Origin: Acidovorax sp. 1608163
Lineage (GTDB): Bacteria; Pseudomonadota; Gammaproteobacteria; Burkholderiales; Burkholderiaceae_C
DNA length: 64,000 nucleotides
NCBI RefSeq assembly: GCF_003669015.1
Contig: NZ_CP033069.1
Span: forward strand, 3,792,501-3,856,500
Direction of reading: 5' to 3'
The notes beneath the pieces were generated by a model that saw nothing but the letters and a program-made list of their open reading frames with translations, was not told the DNA's origin and did no database searches. Within the stretch, counting starts at the first letter, position 1; the number at the start of each line of letters is the position of its first letter. Position numbers and translations under genes: made by a program. Of the stretch, positions 28,439-37,857 are shown piece after piece.

Positions 28439-28752
28439 AGAAAACCACAACCCTCACGGCCGCCGTGCTCATGACCCTGGCAGCGAGCGTTGCCCTCGCC
28501 CAAGGTGGCTACAACCGCCCACCCGCAGACGACAAACAATATGCCCAGTGCCTGGTGTATGCCGACCGCTTGTACGAAGGCGGCAACGAAGCCAGCCCCA
28601 TCAAAGGCCAGACCAAGGCGCAGGCCTGGTGCACCTGCATGTGGAACGAAACCCCTGATGACTTCAAAGGCAATTTGGTGAAGTTTGCGGAAACCCGCAA
28701 AGGCAAGGAAACCAACAAGCTGTGCGAAAAGCACTCTGACTGGAGCGAGTAA
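28435..28752 (+). CDS. small secreted protein of unknown function
   Basis: A 105-residue protein with a clear signal peptide (MKKTTTL, hydrophobic core, cleavage after ALAQ). The mature part of about 80 residues is charged and has four cysteines, including CTC in AWCTCMWNE, which could form disulfides or bind metal. I do not recognise the family. The ATG overlaps the PepSY stop by four bases, and a strong terminator follows at 28777-28818, so it closes the uptake operon. A possible private promoter lies within the preceding gene. Confidence 0.8.
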   Translation: MKKTTTLTAAVLMTLAASVALAQGGYNRPPADDKQYAQCLVYADRLYEGGNEASPIKGQTKAQAWCTCMWNETPDDFKGNLVKFAETRKGKETNKLCEKHSDWSE

Positions 28753-28776
28753 GCGCCACGGTGCCCCGGCGCCTGT

Positions 28777-28818
28777 GCCCAATAAAAAAGCTGCCCCATG
28801 GCAGCTTTTTTATTGGGC
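28777..28818. terminator. strong bidirectional terminator
   Basis: A perfect 19-bp stem (28777-28795 with 28800-28818, GCCCAATAAAAAAGCTGCC) with the loop CCAT lies between convergent genes. The A/T part of the stem gives a T-run on both strands, so it should stop the secreted-protein operon and the permease gene. Confidence 0.95.
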
Positions 28819-28876
28819 ATTGCAACCAAGCCCTTGCGCCGGTGTGCGCCCCAAACAGCAGCTTAAAATCAGCCAC

Positions 28877-30547
28877 TCACCCCTTGCTGCGCAGCGTACG
28901 GCTCAGCAAGATCACCGGCACCAGCCCCACGGCCACCAGCGCCAATGAAGGCAATGCGGCCTCACCCAGGCGCTCGTCGCGCGCCAGCTGGTAGGCCACC
29001 ACGGCCAGGGTGTCGCTGTTGAAGGGGCGCAGCACCATGGTGGCAGGCAGCTCTTTCATCACGTCCACAAACACCAGCAGCGCGGCGGCAGCGGTAGAGC
29101 GGCGCAGCAAGGGCCAGTGCACCCGCGCCATGAGCCCCACACTCCCCATGCCCAGCATGCGGGCGGAGTCGTCCAAGCTGGCCGGTATGCGCGCATAGCC
29201 GCTTTGCACCGACTGCAGCGCCACCGCACAAAAGCGCACCAGGTACGCCCACACGATGCCCACCGCCGTGGCCGTGACCAGGGCACCAATGCCCCACTGC
29301 GGCGCCGCCGCCTGCAGCCAGCCCACGGGCAGCAGCAAGCCCACCACAATCACAGCGCCCGGCACGGCATAACCCAGGCTGGCCAGCTGCACCACGCCAC
29401 GCGTCACTCCATCGGGGCGGCGGCGCACGGCAAAGGCCAGCACCAGGGCCAGGGCCACGGCGATGGCAGACGTGATGCCCCCCAGGCGCACGCTGTGCCA
29501 GGCCCACTCCACAAACCGGTCCCACGGCAGCACCGACCAATCGGCCGCCAGCGGGCGCAGCATGAACACGATGGGTGCCACAAAACCCATGAGCACAGGC
29601 ACCACGCACACCACCCAGGCCAGCACGCGCGAGCCGCCGCGCAGCACCAGCGGCTGCGCCTCGGACGAGCCAGCACGCCCCACACCTCCGGCGGCAAAGC
29701 GCATGCGCTTTTGGGCCCGGTGCTCCAGGTGCAGCAGGGCCAGCACCACCACCAGCAGCATGGTGGCCAGCTGCGCGGCTGCCAGGCGGTTGTCCATCGA
29801 CAGCCAGGCTTTGTAGATGCCGGTGGTGAAGGTTTGGATGCCGAAGTAGCTGGCCACGCCAAAGTCGGCCAGGGTTTCCATCAGCACCAGTGCCACCCCC
29901 GCCGCCACCGCCGGGCGGGCCAGGGGCAGGGCCACAGCGCGGATGCGGCGCGGCAGCGGCGCGCCCAGCAGGCGGGCCGCCTCCATGAGCTGCGCAGCGC
30001 GCTCACCCAACGCCGTGCGCGCCAGCAAGTACACATAGGGATACAGAGCGAAGATGAACACCCACACCGCGCCGCCCAGGCTGCGCACCTCGGGCAGCAG
30101 GCGCCCCTCCAGCCCAAAGGCGTTGCGCAGGCCCACCTGCAGCGGGCCGCTGAACTGCAGAAAGTCGGTGTACGCATAGGCCGTGACATAGGCCGGCATG
30201 GCCAAGGGCAGCAGCAGCAGCCATTCAAAAGTGCGGCGCCCGGGAAAATCAAACAGCGTCACCGCCGCCGCGGCGCCCGTGCCCACCACGGCCGCGCCCA
30301 GGGCGACCATCACACTCAGCCACAGCGTGGTGACAACATAGCCCGGCAACACGGTGGCGGCCATTTCGCGCAGGATGCTGCCCGCCTGGGCATCGCCTTG
30401 CCCCCAAGGCAACCAGGATGCCAAAACAGCCAGCACCGGCAAGGCGAGCACGCCAGCGAGCAGGATCAAAGCCAGGGAACTTAAAGCAAAGGGGCTGCGG
30501 CGCAAAGCAAACAATCTGTGGAAACGAGGTGAGAAGGCAGCGGCCAT
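28877..30547 (-). CDS. ABC transporter permease, ferric-iron (FbpB) type
   Basis: A two-domain inner-membrane permease of about 556 residues with roughly twelve membrane segments. Each half carries the cytoplasmic EAA-type loop that contacts the ATPase: MEAARLLGAPLPRRIRAVALP in the first half (20 residues of it are typical) and the LDDSARMLGMG region in the second. This duplicated layout is characteristic of FbpB/SfuB-type Fe(III) permeases. I chose the ATG at 30545-30547 (MAAAFSPRF); an in-frame ATG at 30619 would put the start inside the divergent regulatory gap. The ATPase gene lies divergently 99 bases away. No FbpA-type binding protein is in the window, so substrate assignment is by family only. 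Confidence 0.86.
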   Translation of the reverse strand: MAAAFSPRFHRLFALRRSPFALSSLALILLAGVLALPVLAVLASWLPWGQGDAQAGSILREMAATVLPGYVVTTLWLSVMVALGAAVVGTGAAAAVTLFDFPGRRTFEWLLLLPLAMPAYVTAYAYTDFLQFSGPLQVGLRNAFGLEGRLLPEVRSLGGAVWVFIFALYPYVYLLARTALGERAAQLMEAARLLGAPLPRRIRAVALPLARPAVAAGVALVLMETLADFGVASYFGIQTFTTGIYKAWLSMDNRLAAAQLATMLLVVVLALLHLEHRAQKRMRFAAGGVGRAGSSEAQPLVLRGGSRVLAWVVCVVPVLMGFVAPIVFMLRPLAADWSVLPWDRFVEWAWHSVRLGGITSAIAVALALVLAFAVRRRPDGVTRGVVQLASLGYAVPGAVIVVGLLLPVGWLQAAAPQWGIGALVTATAVGIVWAYLVRFCAVALQSVQSGYARIPASLDDSARMLGMGSVGLMARVHWPLLRRSTAAAALLVFVDVMKELPATMVLRPFNSDTLAVVAYQLARDERLGEAALPSLALVAVGLVPVILLSRTLRSKG

Positions 30548-30601
30548 AGCCGCCCGCTTGCGCGGCAAAGCCCGTGTGAGCACCGCAATGGCATGGATGC
30601 A

Positions 30602-30620
30602 AATGCGAATTTTAAGCATT
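30602..30620. promoter_or_regulatory. weak dyad, possible operator between permease and ATPase genes
   Basis: AATGC and GCATT flank a nine-base AT-rich centre (30602-30620), giving a 19-base dyad in an otherwise GC-rich gap. The size and placement suit a Fur-type site, but the match to the Fur consensus is only about eight of nineteen bases. Confidence 0.25.
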
Positions 30621-30646
30621 CGCCCCCAGCCACCTAGAATGGCGGC

Positions 30647-31711
30647 ATGTTTTTAGAGGTCTCCCAACTCGATGTGCGCTATGCGGGCCGCGCACAGGCG
30701 GCTGTCCAAGGCGTCTCGCTGGGCCTGCATGCGGGCGATATTGGCGTGCTGATTGGCCCCTCCGGCTGCGGCAAAACCACGCTGCTGCGCGCTGTGGCCG
30801 GGCTGGAACCCGTCTCGGGCGGCGAGATCCGGCTGACCAAGGAAGTGGTGGGCAGCGCCACGCGCAGCGTGCCGCCCGAACAGCGCCGCATTGGCATGGT
30901 GTTCCAGGACTACGCACTGTTCCCCCACCTCTCGGTGGGCCGCAATGTGGCCTTTGGCATCCACCAATTGCCGCGTGCCCAGCAAGCGGCGCGCGTGGCC
31001 GAGGTGCTGGAGCTGGTGGGCTTGGCAGGCAGCGAAAACCGCTACCCCCACGAGCTATCGGGCGGCCAGCAACAGCGTGTGGCCCTGGCCCGGGCGCTGG
31101 CGCCCCGCCCCCAGCTCATGCTGCTGGACGAGCCTTTCTCCAACCTCGACGTAGACCTGCGCGAGCGCCTGGCGCACGAGGTGCGCGGCATCCTCAAGGC
31201 GGCCGGGGCCACCGCGCTGTTCGTCACCCACGACCAGTTCGAGGCCTTTGCCATTGGCGATGTGATTGGCGTGATGCACGAAGGCCACCTGCACCAGTGG
31301 GACGACGCCTACACCCTGTACCACCGCCCGGCCACCCGCTTTGTGGCCGACTTCATTGGCCACGGTGTGTTTGCCCCGGCCACGCTGGTGCAGCGCGGCA
31401 GCAATGTGGTGGCCCAAACCCCCCTGGGTGATTTGACCGACCTGGCCGAATGCCCCCTGCCCAGCAGCTACCCCGGCGGAGAGTGCGACGTGCTGCTGCG
31501 CGCCGACGACATCGTGCACGACGACCAGGCCCCCGTGCAGGCGCAAATCGTGCGCAAGGCGTTCCGAGGCTCGGAGTTTTTGTACACCCTGCAACTGGGC
31601 AGCGGCCTGCAGGTGATGGCCCATGTGCCCAGCCACCACGACCACGCCGTGGGCGAGTGGATCGGCATCAAGGCGCAGGTGGACCACGTGGTGACGTTTG
31701 CGCGCGGGTAA
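30647..31711 (+). CDS. ABC transporter ATP-binding protein, ferric-iron (FbpC) type
   Basis: A 354-residue ATPase energising import. Walker A is GPSGCGKTT (37-45), the ABC signature LSGGQQQR starts at 137, and Walker B with catalytic Glu162 is LMLLDEPF. The switch His is in FVTHDQFEA. The C-terminal 110 residues form a regulatory TOBE-like domain, as in FbpC and other CUT-type ATPases. It is transcribed divergently from the matching two-domain permease, so both are likely controlled from the shared 99-base gap. No binding-protein gene is adjacent. Confidence 0.92.
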   Translation: MFLEVSQLDVRYAGRAQAAVQGVSLGLHAGDIGVLIGPSGCGKTTLLRAVAGLEPVSGGEIRLTKEVVGSATRSVPPEQRRIGMVFQDYALFPHLSVGRNVAFGIHQLPRAQQAARVAEVLELVGLAGSENRYPHELSGGQQQRVALARALAPRPQLMLLDEPFSNLDVDLRERLAHEVRGILKAAGATALFVTHDQFEAFAIGDVIGVMHEGHLHQWDDAYTLYHRPATRFVADFIGHGVFAPATLVQRGSNVVAQTPLGDLTDLAECPLPSSYPGGECDVLLRADDIVHDDQAPVQAQIVRKAFRGSEFLYTLQLGSGLQVMAHVPSHHDHAVGEWIGIKAQVDHVVTFARG

Positions 31712-31834
31712 GGCAGCGCGCTGCGGATGCCAGCCCCCCGCATTTGCCCTGGACTGACCGTCGTGCGACGGCCCACCAGCTGCGTATAGACTTCGACCAA
31801 GCCCCTTGCAACGACCCAGGTCTTGGACACCCGA

Positions 31835-32245
31835 ATGGCAGAACTTCTTTTGTGGCTTGCCGTGCATATGCTGCGTGCAGCAGGTGGCCCACTGTATGCA
31901 TGGCTGTTTTGCGGGCCTGCAAAAAGAAAGTTACGCAAACAAGGCTCAAGGCACCTCAGAGCCTTGTCAGTGCCTTCCAATCTGCCTGGCTACGCACTCA
32001 TGGGGAGAGAGGTGCAAGTGCTGCGCACGCGGGAATCGTTCACGTTTGACGCGCACTTTGTCCTGCAATACCAGTGCATACGCGTGCTGAAAAACTTGCA
32101 CGGTATCTGCTTTTACTACCGCTTTCAAAGCGACGGATCGGCGCTGATCAAACCTATTCCTGAGGGCACCGCCAAAGTCCTTCTGAAGGGCAAGAAGCCC
32201 CGACGTCCAGCGCCACTCGCCGCTCCAAGTTTCACCCGGTCTTGA
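31835..32245 (+). CDS. hypothetical protein, weakly supported
   Basis: A 136-residue open frame from the ATG at 31835 (a TTG four codons earlier is also possible). I recognise no family. The N-terminal 30 residues (AELLLWLAVHMLRAAGGPLY) form a possible membrane segment. The rest is basic, with a plausible folded stretch (SFTFDAHFVLQYQCIRVLKN, YYRFQSDGSALIKPIP) and a Lys/Arg/Pro-rich tail. The GC content looks lower than in neighbours, and no clear ribosome site precedes it. It sits between the FbpC-type gene and a chemoreceptor gene. It could be real and acquired, or a chance frame. Confidence 0.45.
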   Translation: MAELLLWLAVHMLRAAGGPLYAWLFCGPAKRKLRKQGSRHLRALSVPSNLPGYALMGREVQVLRTRESFTFDAHFVLQYQCIRVLKNLHGICFYYRFQSDGSALIKPIPEGTAKVLLKGKKPRRPAPLAAPSFTRS

Positions 32246-32439
32246 TCCAACCGTTGCGCATTGGGGTGCCAACGGGCTTGACTCGGCCAAAAGCAAACAA
32301 ATTGTCACAAATGGCAGGCTCAATACCTCTGGGCGATGTTGCCCGTTGAGCCCCCTGCCTGCACACCACAGTGCTGGTGCGCAGCCTGCTGCCACCAGCG
32401 GCCGAGCGATGCACCTCAAGGGGGGCGAAAGCACCTGCC

Positions 32440-34086
32440 ATGACCGCTTTTGTTGACACCCGTCCACGCACCACCAACATCCTGGGCCGCCGCCTGCTGG
32501 CCACTTTCATCGCTGTTCTGCTGCTCACGCTGGCGGGCTCGGCCATAGGTATCTGGTCGCTGCGCACGATCGATGCGGCCACCCGCCACGCTATCGAAGA
32601 CAACGTGGTGACCGAGCGCCTGGTGGCCGACGCCTACCGACTGCAGTCCATCAATGCCGAGCGCTACAAGGCCATGGCCTTGAGCTCCGAGCCTGAAGTG
32701 GGCGAGATTCTGGCGGCCGACATTGGCCGCACCCAGGCCCAGTACAGCGACCTGATTGCCCAACTGGCCAGCCGCCTGCAGGCCCCTGCTGAGCAGGCCT
32801 TGCTGACCGACACCCAGACCAAAGCGCAGGATTTTCAGGCCGCCGTGAAGGAGCTGGTGACCGCCCGCGACTTTGGCCTGACCGAGCGCATCCGCAAGGT
32901 GTTTGCCGAGCGCTTTGAGCCCAGCGCCGCTGCCCTGCTGGGCGCCCTCCAGCAGTTGGGCCAGTCGCAACGCAATGCCATTGACGCGGCAGGCGCCCAC
33001 ATCGCCCAGAGCAGCCACAACGCCCAGTGGGCGCTGGCCCTGTTTTGCACGGCGGCGCTGTTGCTGGGCAGCGTGCTGACCTGGTGGCTGGTGCGCAGCA
33101 TCTCGCGCCCCATCGGCGTGGCCAGCGCTACGGCGCAGCGGGTCTCCAGCCTGGACCTGCGCCAGGACATTGCGGGCCACGAACGGGACGAAGCGGGCCA
33201 GCTGCTGCTGGCGCTCAACTCCATGCAGGAAGCCCTGCGCACGCTGGTGACGCAGGTGCGCCACTCGGCCCACAACGTGCGCCTAGCAGCCCACGAAATG
33301 GCACAGGGCAATGCCGACCTGTCGGAGCGCACCGAGGGCACGGCATCGAGCCTGCAAGAGACAGCGGCCGCGCTGGAGCAGGTGACACAGCGCCTGCAGC
33401 AATCCACCGAAACCGCCCAGCGCGCAGAGCAGATGGCCAGCCAGGCATCGGCCGTGGCCCAGGAAGGCGGCGCTGCAATGGCCCAAATCATCGAGACCAT
33501 GCAGGGCATCCAGCGGTCATCGCGCAAGGTGGAAGAGGTCACGGGGGTGATCGACAGTATTGCCTTCCAGACCAACATCCTGGCGCTGAACGCCGCCGTG
33601 GAAGCCGCCCGCGCTGGCGAGGCAGGCCGTGGCTTTGCCGTGGTGGCGGCCGAGGTGCGCCAGCTGGCCATGCGTGCGGGCGCTGCCGCCCGCGAGATCA
33701 AAGGGCTGATCGCCTCATCAGCCCACAGCGTGGAAGCCGGCACCACCCTGGTCAACGGCGCGGGCCACACCATGGGGCATATCGTGGAGTCGATCCGCAA
33801 CGTGGCGGGCATGATCAGCGACATCAGCGCCGCCACCCATTCGCAAACCCGCGACATCCACGACATCAACACCGCCGTGGCGCGGCTGGACGAGATGACG
33901 CAGCAAAACTCGGCCCTGGTGGAGGAGTCTGCTGCCGCATCGGAAGGGCTGCGCCACCAGGCCAATGACCTGACGCACCTGATCAGCCAGTTTGTATTGC
34001 CTGCGGAGCGGGCCGAGCCGCTTCAGGTGCGCGATCCGTTGCGCAATCAGATACGTAACGGGCTGCCCGCACTGCCAAGGCCTTGA
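32440..34086 (+). CDS. methyl-accepting chemotaxis protein
   Basis: A 548-residue chemoreceptor. Membrane helices lie at about residues 15-36 and 195-217; the 155 residues between form a helical periplasmic sensor of the four-helix-bundle (Tar-like) type. A HAMP domain follows ([13 protein letters not shown]), then the long coiled-coil signalling domain with the conserved hairpin tip around [20 protein letters not shown]. The last 35 residues are Pro/Arg-rich, without a CheR-docking pentapeptide. The ATG at 32440 (MTAFVDTRP) places the first helix normally; an earlier in-frame start would add 23 odd residues. It is a single gene, and its ligand is unknown. Confidence 0.93.
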   Translation: MTAFVDTRPRTTNILGRRLLATFIAVLLLTLAGSAIGIWSLRTIDAATRHAIEDNVVTERLVADAYRLQSINAERYKAMALSSEPEVGEILAADIGRTQAQYSDLIAQLASRLQAPAEQALLTDTQTKAQDFQAAVKELVTARDFGLTERIRKVFAERFEPSAAALLGALQQLGQSQRNAIDAAGAHIAQSSHNAQWALALFCTAALLLGSVLTWWLVRSISRPIGVASATAQRVSSLDLRQDIAGHERDEAGQLLLALNSMQEALRTLVTQVRHSAHNVRLAAHEMAQGNADLSERTEGTASSLQETAAALEQVTQRLQQSTETAQRAEQMASQASAVAQEGGAAMAQIIETMQGIQRSSRKVEEVTGVIDSIAFQTNILALNAAVEAARAGEAGRGFAVVAAEVRQLAMRAGAAAREIKGLIASSAHSVEAGTTLVNGAGHTMGHIVESIRNVAGMISDISAATHSQTRDIHDINTAVARLDEMTQQNSALVEESAAASEGLRHQANDLTHLISQFVLPAERAEPLQVRDPLRNQIRNGLPALPRP

Positions 34087-34210
34087 ACGCGGACAGCCCA
34101 GCGGGCACGTCCAGCACACGCCCCATGCGCAGGGCCCACTGCAAGCCCACGCTCCATCCACGAATGCGTGGGCCTATCCGCGTGTGAGTCCGCAGGGCCC
34201 AGCACGCTGT

Positions 34211-35374
34211 TCAGGACTTTGCCTTGCGCTCCAGGGCCTCAATACCAGACCAGCTCACCTGCGCCAGCAACGCTTGCAGCGCCTGCACATCCATGTAGTC
34301 GGCACGCGCACTGAGCACGACGCCGTTCTTCAGAACCACATCGAACTCTGCGTGGCTGTTGTCCTTGTGGTAGCGCTGACGCAAAGTGCGACCGCCCTCT
34401 TGCCAAGTCTTTTCCACACGCACTTCGTCTTCTTTTTCTGACTGGCCCATGCCTGCAGCCATCGCGGCCATCTGGCCCAGCGCTCCTGCATCGGTGATCT
34501 CTACCTTCACTTGCCGGTCACCCTGGGTGTAGGTGGCGCTGGCGTGGCTTGTGGGCAGGCCCAATGCTGCGCCGTCTTGCACTTCCAGTGCGGTGCGCGG
34601 CATGCCACCCAATTGCTGTGGCAAGGCCGCTTTCAGGCTCTGCGCGGGCAGCGCTTCGCTGTTTTGCGCTTTCTCCATCTGGCGTGCAGCCTCTTGCATC
34701 TTCTGGCTGGCTGCCTCCAAGCCTGCGACATCCACCGAGACTTTGCCGGAAGGGGTGCTCACCGTCATGCCCCCAGCCCCGCCAAGCGCCACAGAGGGGC
34801 CGTGCGAGCGCGTGAAAAGGGAGCTGACCCCCATCATCAACAGCCCCATCACGATGGCGGCCACCACCACCACGGCCGTGTAGGGCAGTGATTTGTCCGG
34901 GGCACTTTTCATCAGCACAGGCAAGCCGGTGTAGAGCAGGTAAAACGAATACAAGGCCGCCAGCAGGCCGAGTATGGACAGCGCAGGCAACAGGGTGAAA
35001 ACACCGCCCACAAAGGCGGCGGTCATGGAGTAGGCCGCCAGCTTGAGGGCCTGGATCTGGCTCTTTTGCCCGCCGAAAGTCGGTGCCAGCGCATCAACGA
35101 TCAGCCCAAGGACAAAGACACCCACCAGGCTCAGCGCATACGACAGCACCATGTTGACCAGGCCTGAGACCAGGGGCACGCGCACAGACACCCCGAACAC
35201 GCTGAAACCAATCAACGACATCCCCACAAAGCCACACAGTGCGGGGATGAGCGCCAGCGGCATGACATAGCCCTTGAACAGGCTGAGCGTATCGGTGGGC
35301 TCCGCCTCGATGGTGCCCCAGGCTTGCTGGGGCTGGAGCAGAAGGTGCTTGGCGCGGTCAATGATGGATGGCAT
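34211..35374 (-). CDS. Yip1-family membrane protein
   Basis: A 387-residue protein whose N-terminal 210 residues carry the Yip1 domain: the opening SIIDRAKHLLLQPQQAWGTI and five or six membrane helices are characteristic. The C-terminal 170 residues are exported or cytoplasmic, with an Ala/Met/Gln-rich helical stretch (residues about 235-265) and a mixed domain ending in ALERKAKS. Bacterial Yip1 proteins have no firmly assigned job. The start is the ATG at 35372-35374; the frame extends upstream only into spacer sequence. It is a single gene with a 264-base gap upstream. Confidence 0.85.
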   Translation of the reverse strand: MPSIIDRAKHLLLQPQQAWGTIEAEPTDTLSLFKGYVMPLALIPALCGFVGMSLIGFSVFGVSVRVPLVSGLVNMVLSYALSLVGVFVLGLIVDALAPTFGGQKSQIQALKLAAYSMTAAFVGGVFTLLPALSILGLLAALYSFYLLYTGLPVLMKSAPDKSLPYTAVVVVAAIVMGLLMMGVSSLFTRSHGPSVALGGAGGMTVSTPSGKVSVDVAGLEAASQKMQEAARQMEKAQNSEALPAQSLKAALPQQLGGMPRTALEVQDGAALGLPTSHASATYTQGDRQVKVEITDAGALGQMAAMAAGMGQSEKEDEVRVEKTWQEGGRTLRQRYHKDNSHAEFDVVLKNGVVLSARADYMDVQALQALLAQVSWSGIEALERKAKS

Positions 35375-35638
35375 GTGGCAGGCCCTGGGTTGGCTCGCGA
35401 AGAGGCACCACAGGGCCTCATGCGAAGGAAGAAACACACCGCAAGCAGCGCCACAGACCCATGCCACGGACGCTTTGTCTTTGCGCAGGGCGCGGGACAA
35501 GGGCTGAGCGGGTGCGATGGACCTGCGCCGCAAGCTGGCGACAGGAAGCGCGGACGATAGCGGACGTTGGCCGCAAAAGCACACGGGTTGCCGCAGTGCG
35601 TTGGCAAAACCGTGTAAAAGTGCGCAGGAAGGTGTGCG

Positions 35639-36379
35639 TCAACCCTGCTGGCGCAGCCCGTCCACCACAGCCTGCAGGTGGAGCGCCCATGCGCGGCGGT
35701 CACGGCCCTGAGGGGTTTCGGGCTCGCCGTAAGTCACCACGGCCTCGATGGCGGGGGCGCTGAGCGTGCGCCAGATGGAGCCGAGCAGGGTTTCGTCGCC
35801 GATGTAGCTGGGCGCAAAACTCGTGGCGCCGCTGGCAAGGTCCACAAACCGGAGCCCCACAGGCTGCACCGGCGCATTGGCCACCACTGCAGCCTGCAGC
35901 AAATTGGCATGGAACGGCAGCATGGTGCGGCCGTCACCCGTGGTGCCTTCAGGGAACACCGCCAGCACCTCGTGCCGCTCCAAGGCCTCTTGCATGGTGC
36001 GCACCATGCGCATGGCGTCGCGGCGCGAGCTGCGCTCGATGTACAGCGTGCCCGCCGCCGTGGCCAGGGTACCAATCAGTGGCCAGCCTTGCACGTCCGA
36101 CTTGGAGATGAAACAGCAATGGCGCGCAGCATGCATCACCGGAATATCCAGCCACGAGATGTGGTTGGCCACCAGCATGACGGGCCCACCGACCGGCGGC
36201 TGGCCCTGCACCCGCAGCGAAATGCCCACGCAGGCCAGCATCTGCTGCGACCAGGCCTGCACACGGATGTATTGCTGCTCGGGCGTCAGCCGGGGGAACT
36301 GCAGGGTGACCACCCACAGCCCCTTGAGCAAATGGCCCAGCAGGCGCAGCATGCGCCAGATGGCACGCAAGGCCTTCAT
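35639..36379 (-). CDS. plsC: 1-acyl-sn-glycerol-3-phosphate acyltransferase
   Basis: A 246-residue inner-membrane acyltransferase of the PlsC family, which makes phosphatidic acid from lysophosphatidic acid. The catalytic motif NHISWLD is present with His73 and Asp78, and the phosphate-binding motif FPEGTT at 142-147. A hydrophobic N-terminus (about 10-28) anchors it. The gene starts 45 bases after pyrC' on the same strand and is likely the last gene of the yqgE-pyr operon. A role in lipid A acylation instead of phospholipid synthesis cannot be excluded, as this genome could hold several paralogues. Confidence 0.9.
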   Translation of the reverse strand: MKALRAIWRMLRLLGHLLKGLWVVTLQFPRLTPEQQYIRVQAWSQQMLACVGISLRVQGQPPVGGPVMLVANHISWLDIPVMHAARHCCFISKSDVQGWPLIGTLATAAGTLYIERSSRRDAMRMVRTMQEALERHEVLAVFPEGTTGDGRTMLPFHANLLQAAVVANAPVQPVGLRFVDLASGATSFAPSYIGDETLLGSIWRTLSAPAIEAVVTYGEPETPQGRDRRAWALHLQAVVDGLRQQG

Positions 36380-36424
36380 GGTGCGAGCCTGCCTGCGGGT
36401 TGCCTACACCGCCGCAATCCCAAC

Positions 36425-37732
36425 TCAGCCTGGCTCACGCTCAAAGGCCACTTGCCCGCCGACCACCGTGGCGCGCACGCTGCCGGGCAGCTCGTAACCC
36501 GAGAAGGGCGTGTGCTTGCCCTGGCTGCGCAGGGCATCGGCATGCACCGTCCATGCGGCCTGGGGGTCGAACACGCACAGGTCGGCCACACCGCCTTCCA
36601 CGAGCTGGCCCACGCTGGCTTGCAGGGTGCCCAGGGCCGTGCCCAGCACGCGGGCGGGCTCGGCGGTGATGGCGGCCAGCGCGCGCGGCAGCGGCACGCC
36701 CTGGTCTTGCGACCACTTGAGCGCCAGCGACAGCAGCAGCTCCAGCCCAGTGGCGCCGGGCTCGGCCTCGGCAAAAGGCAAGGTCTTGGCGTCTTCGTCC
36801 ACGGGGTTGTGGTCGGACACCAGGGCGTCGATGGTGCCGTCGGCCAGCGCAGCGCTGAGCGCATCGCGGTCGCGCTGCTGGCGCAGCGGGGGCGACAGGC
36901 GGGCGCGGCTGTCAAAAAAGCCGATGTCCACGTCCGTGAGGTGCAGCGAGTTGATGCTCACGTCGGCCGTGACCTTGAGGCCATCGGCCTTGGCGCGGCG
37001 CACCAGCTCCACACCGGCAGCGCTGCTGATGCGGCACAGGTGCACGCGGGCGCCGGTGGTCTTGAGCAGTTCAAAAATAGTGTGCAGCGCAATCGTCTCG
37101 GCCGCCACGGGCACGCCCGACAGGCCCAGGCGCGTGGCCAGCGGGCCACTGGCGGCCACGCCCTTGCCCAGGTGCATCTCTTGCGGGCGCAGCCAGACGG
37201 TGTAGCCAAACGTGGCGGCGTACTGCAAGGCACGCTGCAGCACCTGGGTGCTGGCCAAGGGCACTTCGGCCTGGCCAAAGCCCACGCAACCGGACTCGGT
37301 CAGCTCGGCCATTTCGGTCAGCACCTCACCTGCCAAGCTGCGCGTGAGGGCGCCCAGTGGGAACAGGCGCGACTGGTGCAGCTTTTCGGCGCGGAACTTG
37401 AGCATCTCGACCAGGCCGGGCTCATCGAGCACGGGGTCGGTGTCGGTGTCGGGCGGGCAGACCAGGCTGGTCACGCCCCCGGCCACGGCGGCGGCCATTT
37501 CGGATTCGAGCATGCCTTCGTGCTCATGGCCGGGCTCGCGCAGGCGCGCAGCCAGGTCCACCAAACCGGGCAGGACGATGCAGCCCGACGCATCGATGGT
37601 GCGGGTGGGTGCGAAATCGGCCGGGGTGCGGTTCAGGCCCACGATGCGGCCCGCCGCCACGGCGACGTCGCCAATCTGGTCAAGGCCCGAGGCGGGGTCG
37701 ATCACACGGCCGTTCTGGATCAGGATTTTCAT
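36425..37732 (-). CDS. pyrX: dihydroorotase-like PyrC' (probably non-catalytic)
   Basis: A 435-residue protein of the class I dihydroorotase fold, encoded next to pyrB as in Pseudomonas, where the equivalent PyrC' is inactive but needed to assemble aspartate transcarbamoylase. The sequence fits that role: the metal-binding motif, normally DxHxHLREPG, reads DLAARLREPG at residues 59-68, so both histidines are replaced (Ala61, Arg63). The region that usually carries SDDG reads GFGQAE. Other fold motifs remain (HLCRISSAAG, VSDHNPVDED). A separate catalytic dihydroorotase must exist elsewhere. A 197-base spacer holding two repeats separates it from pyrB. Confidence 0.9.
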   Translation of the reverse strand: MKILIQNGRVIDPASGLDQIGDVAVAAGRIVGLNRTPADFAPTRTIDASGCIVLPGLVDLAARLREPGHEHEGMLESEMAAAVAGGVTSLVCPPDTDTDPVLDEPGLVEMLKFRAEKLHQSRLFPLGALTRSLAGEVLTEMAELTESGCVGFGQAEVPLASTQVLQRALQYAATFGYTVWLRPQEMHLGKGVAASGPLATRLGLSGVPVAAETIALHTIFELLKTTGARVHLCRISSAAGVELVRRAKADGLKVTADVSINSLHLTDVDIGFFDSRARLSPPLRQQRDRDALSAALADGTIDALVSDHNPVDEDAKTLPFAEAEPGATGLELLLSLALKWSQDQGVPLPRALAAITAEPARVLGTALGTLQASVGQLVEGGVADLCVFDPQAAWTVHADALRSQGKHTPFSGYELPGSVRATVVGGQVAFEREPG

Positions 37733-37748
37733 GATTTCAAGCCAAATT

Positions 37749-37797
37749 GGCCGCTAGCGCTTGATGGATAAGCGCTAGCAGCTATTAAATACATAGC
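37749..37797. repeat. dispersed palindrome copy between pyrB and pyrC'
   Basis: GCTAGCGCTT (37753-37762) and AAGCGCTAGC (37770-37779) form a perfect 10-bp stem, followed by AGCTATTAAATACATAGC. It lies 17 bases upstream of the pyrC' start and may attenuate its expression. Confidence 0.88.
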
Positions 37798-37857
37798 ATT
37801 CACACCGCTCAACATTTTGCCCGGCTATTCGCACCACAGCCGACCGAATGCCAGTGC

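Noticed and set aside
30602..30620. Firm call of a Fur box upstream of the iron-type ABC genes
   Set aside because: Only about eight of nineteen bases match the consensus; kept only as a weak dyad.
32250..32440. A sigma-28 flagellar promoter for the chemoreceptor gene
   Set aside because: TCAAT and GCGAT-like strings exist, but their spacing is too short for the sigma-28 consensus.
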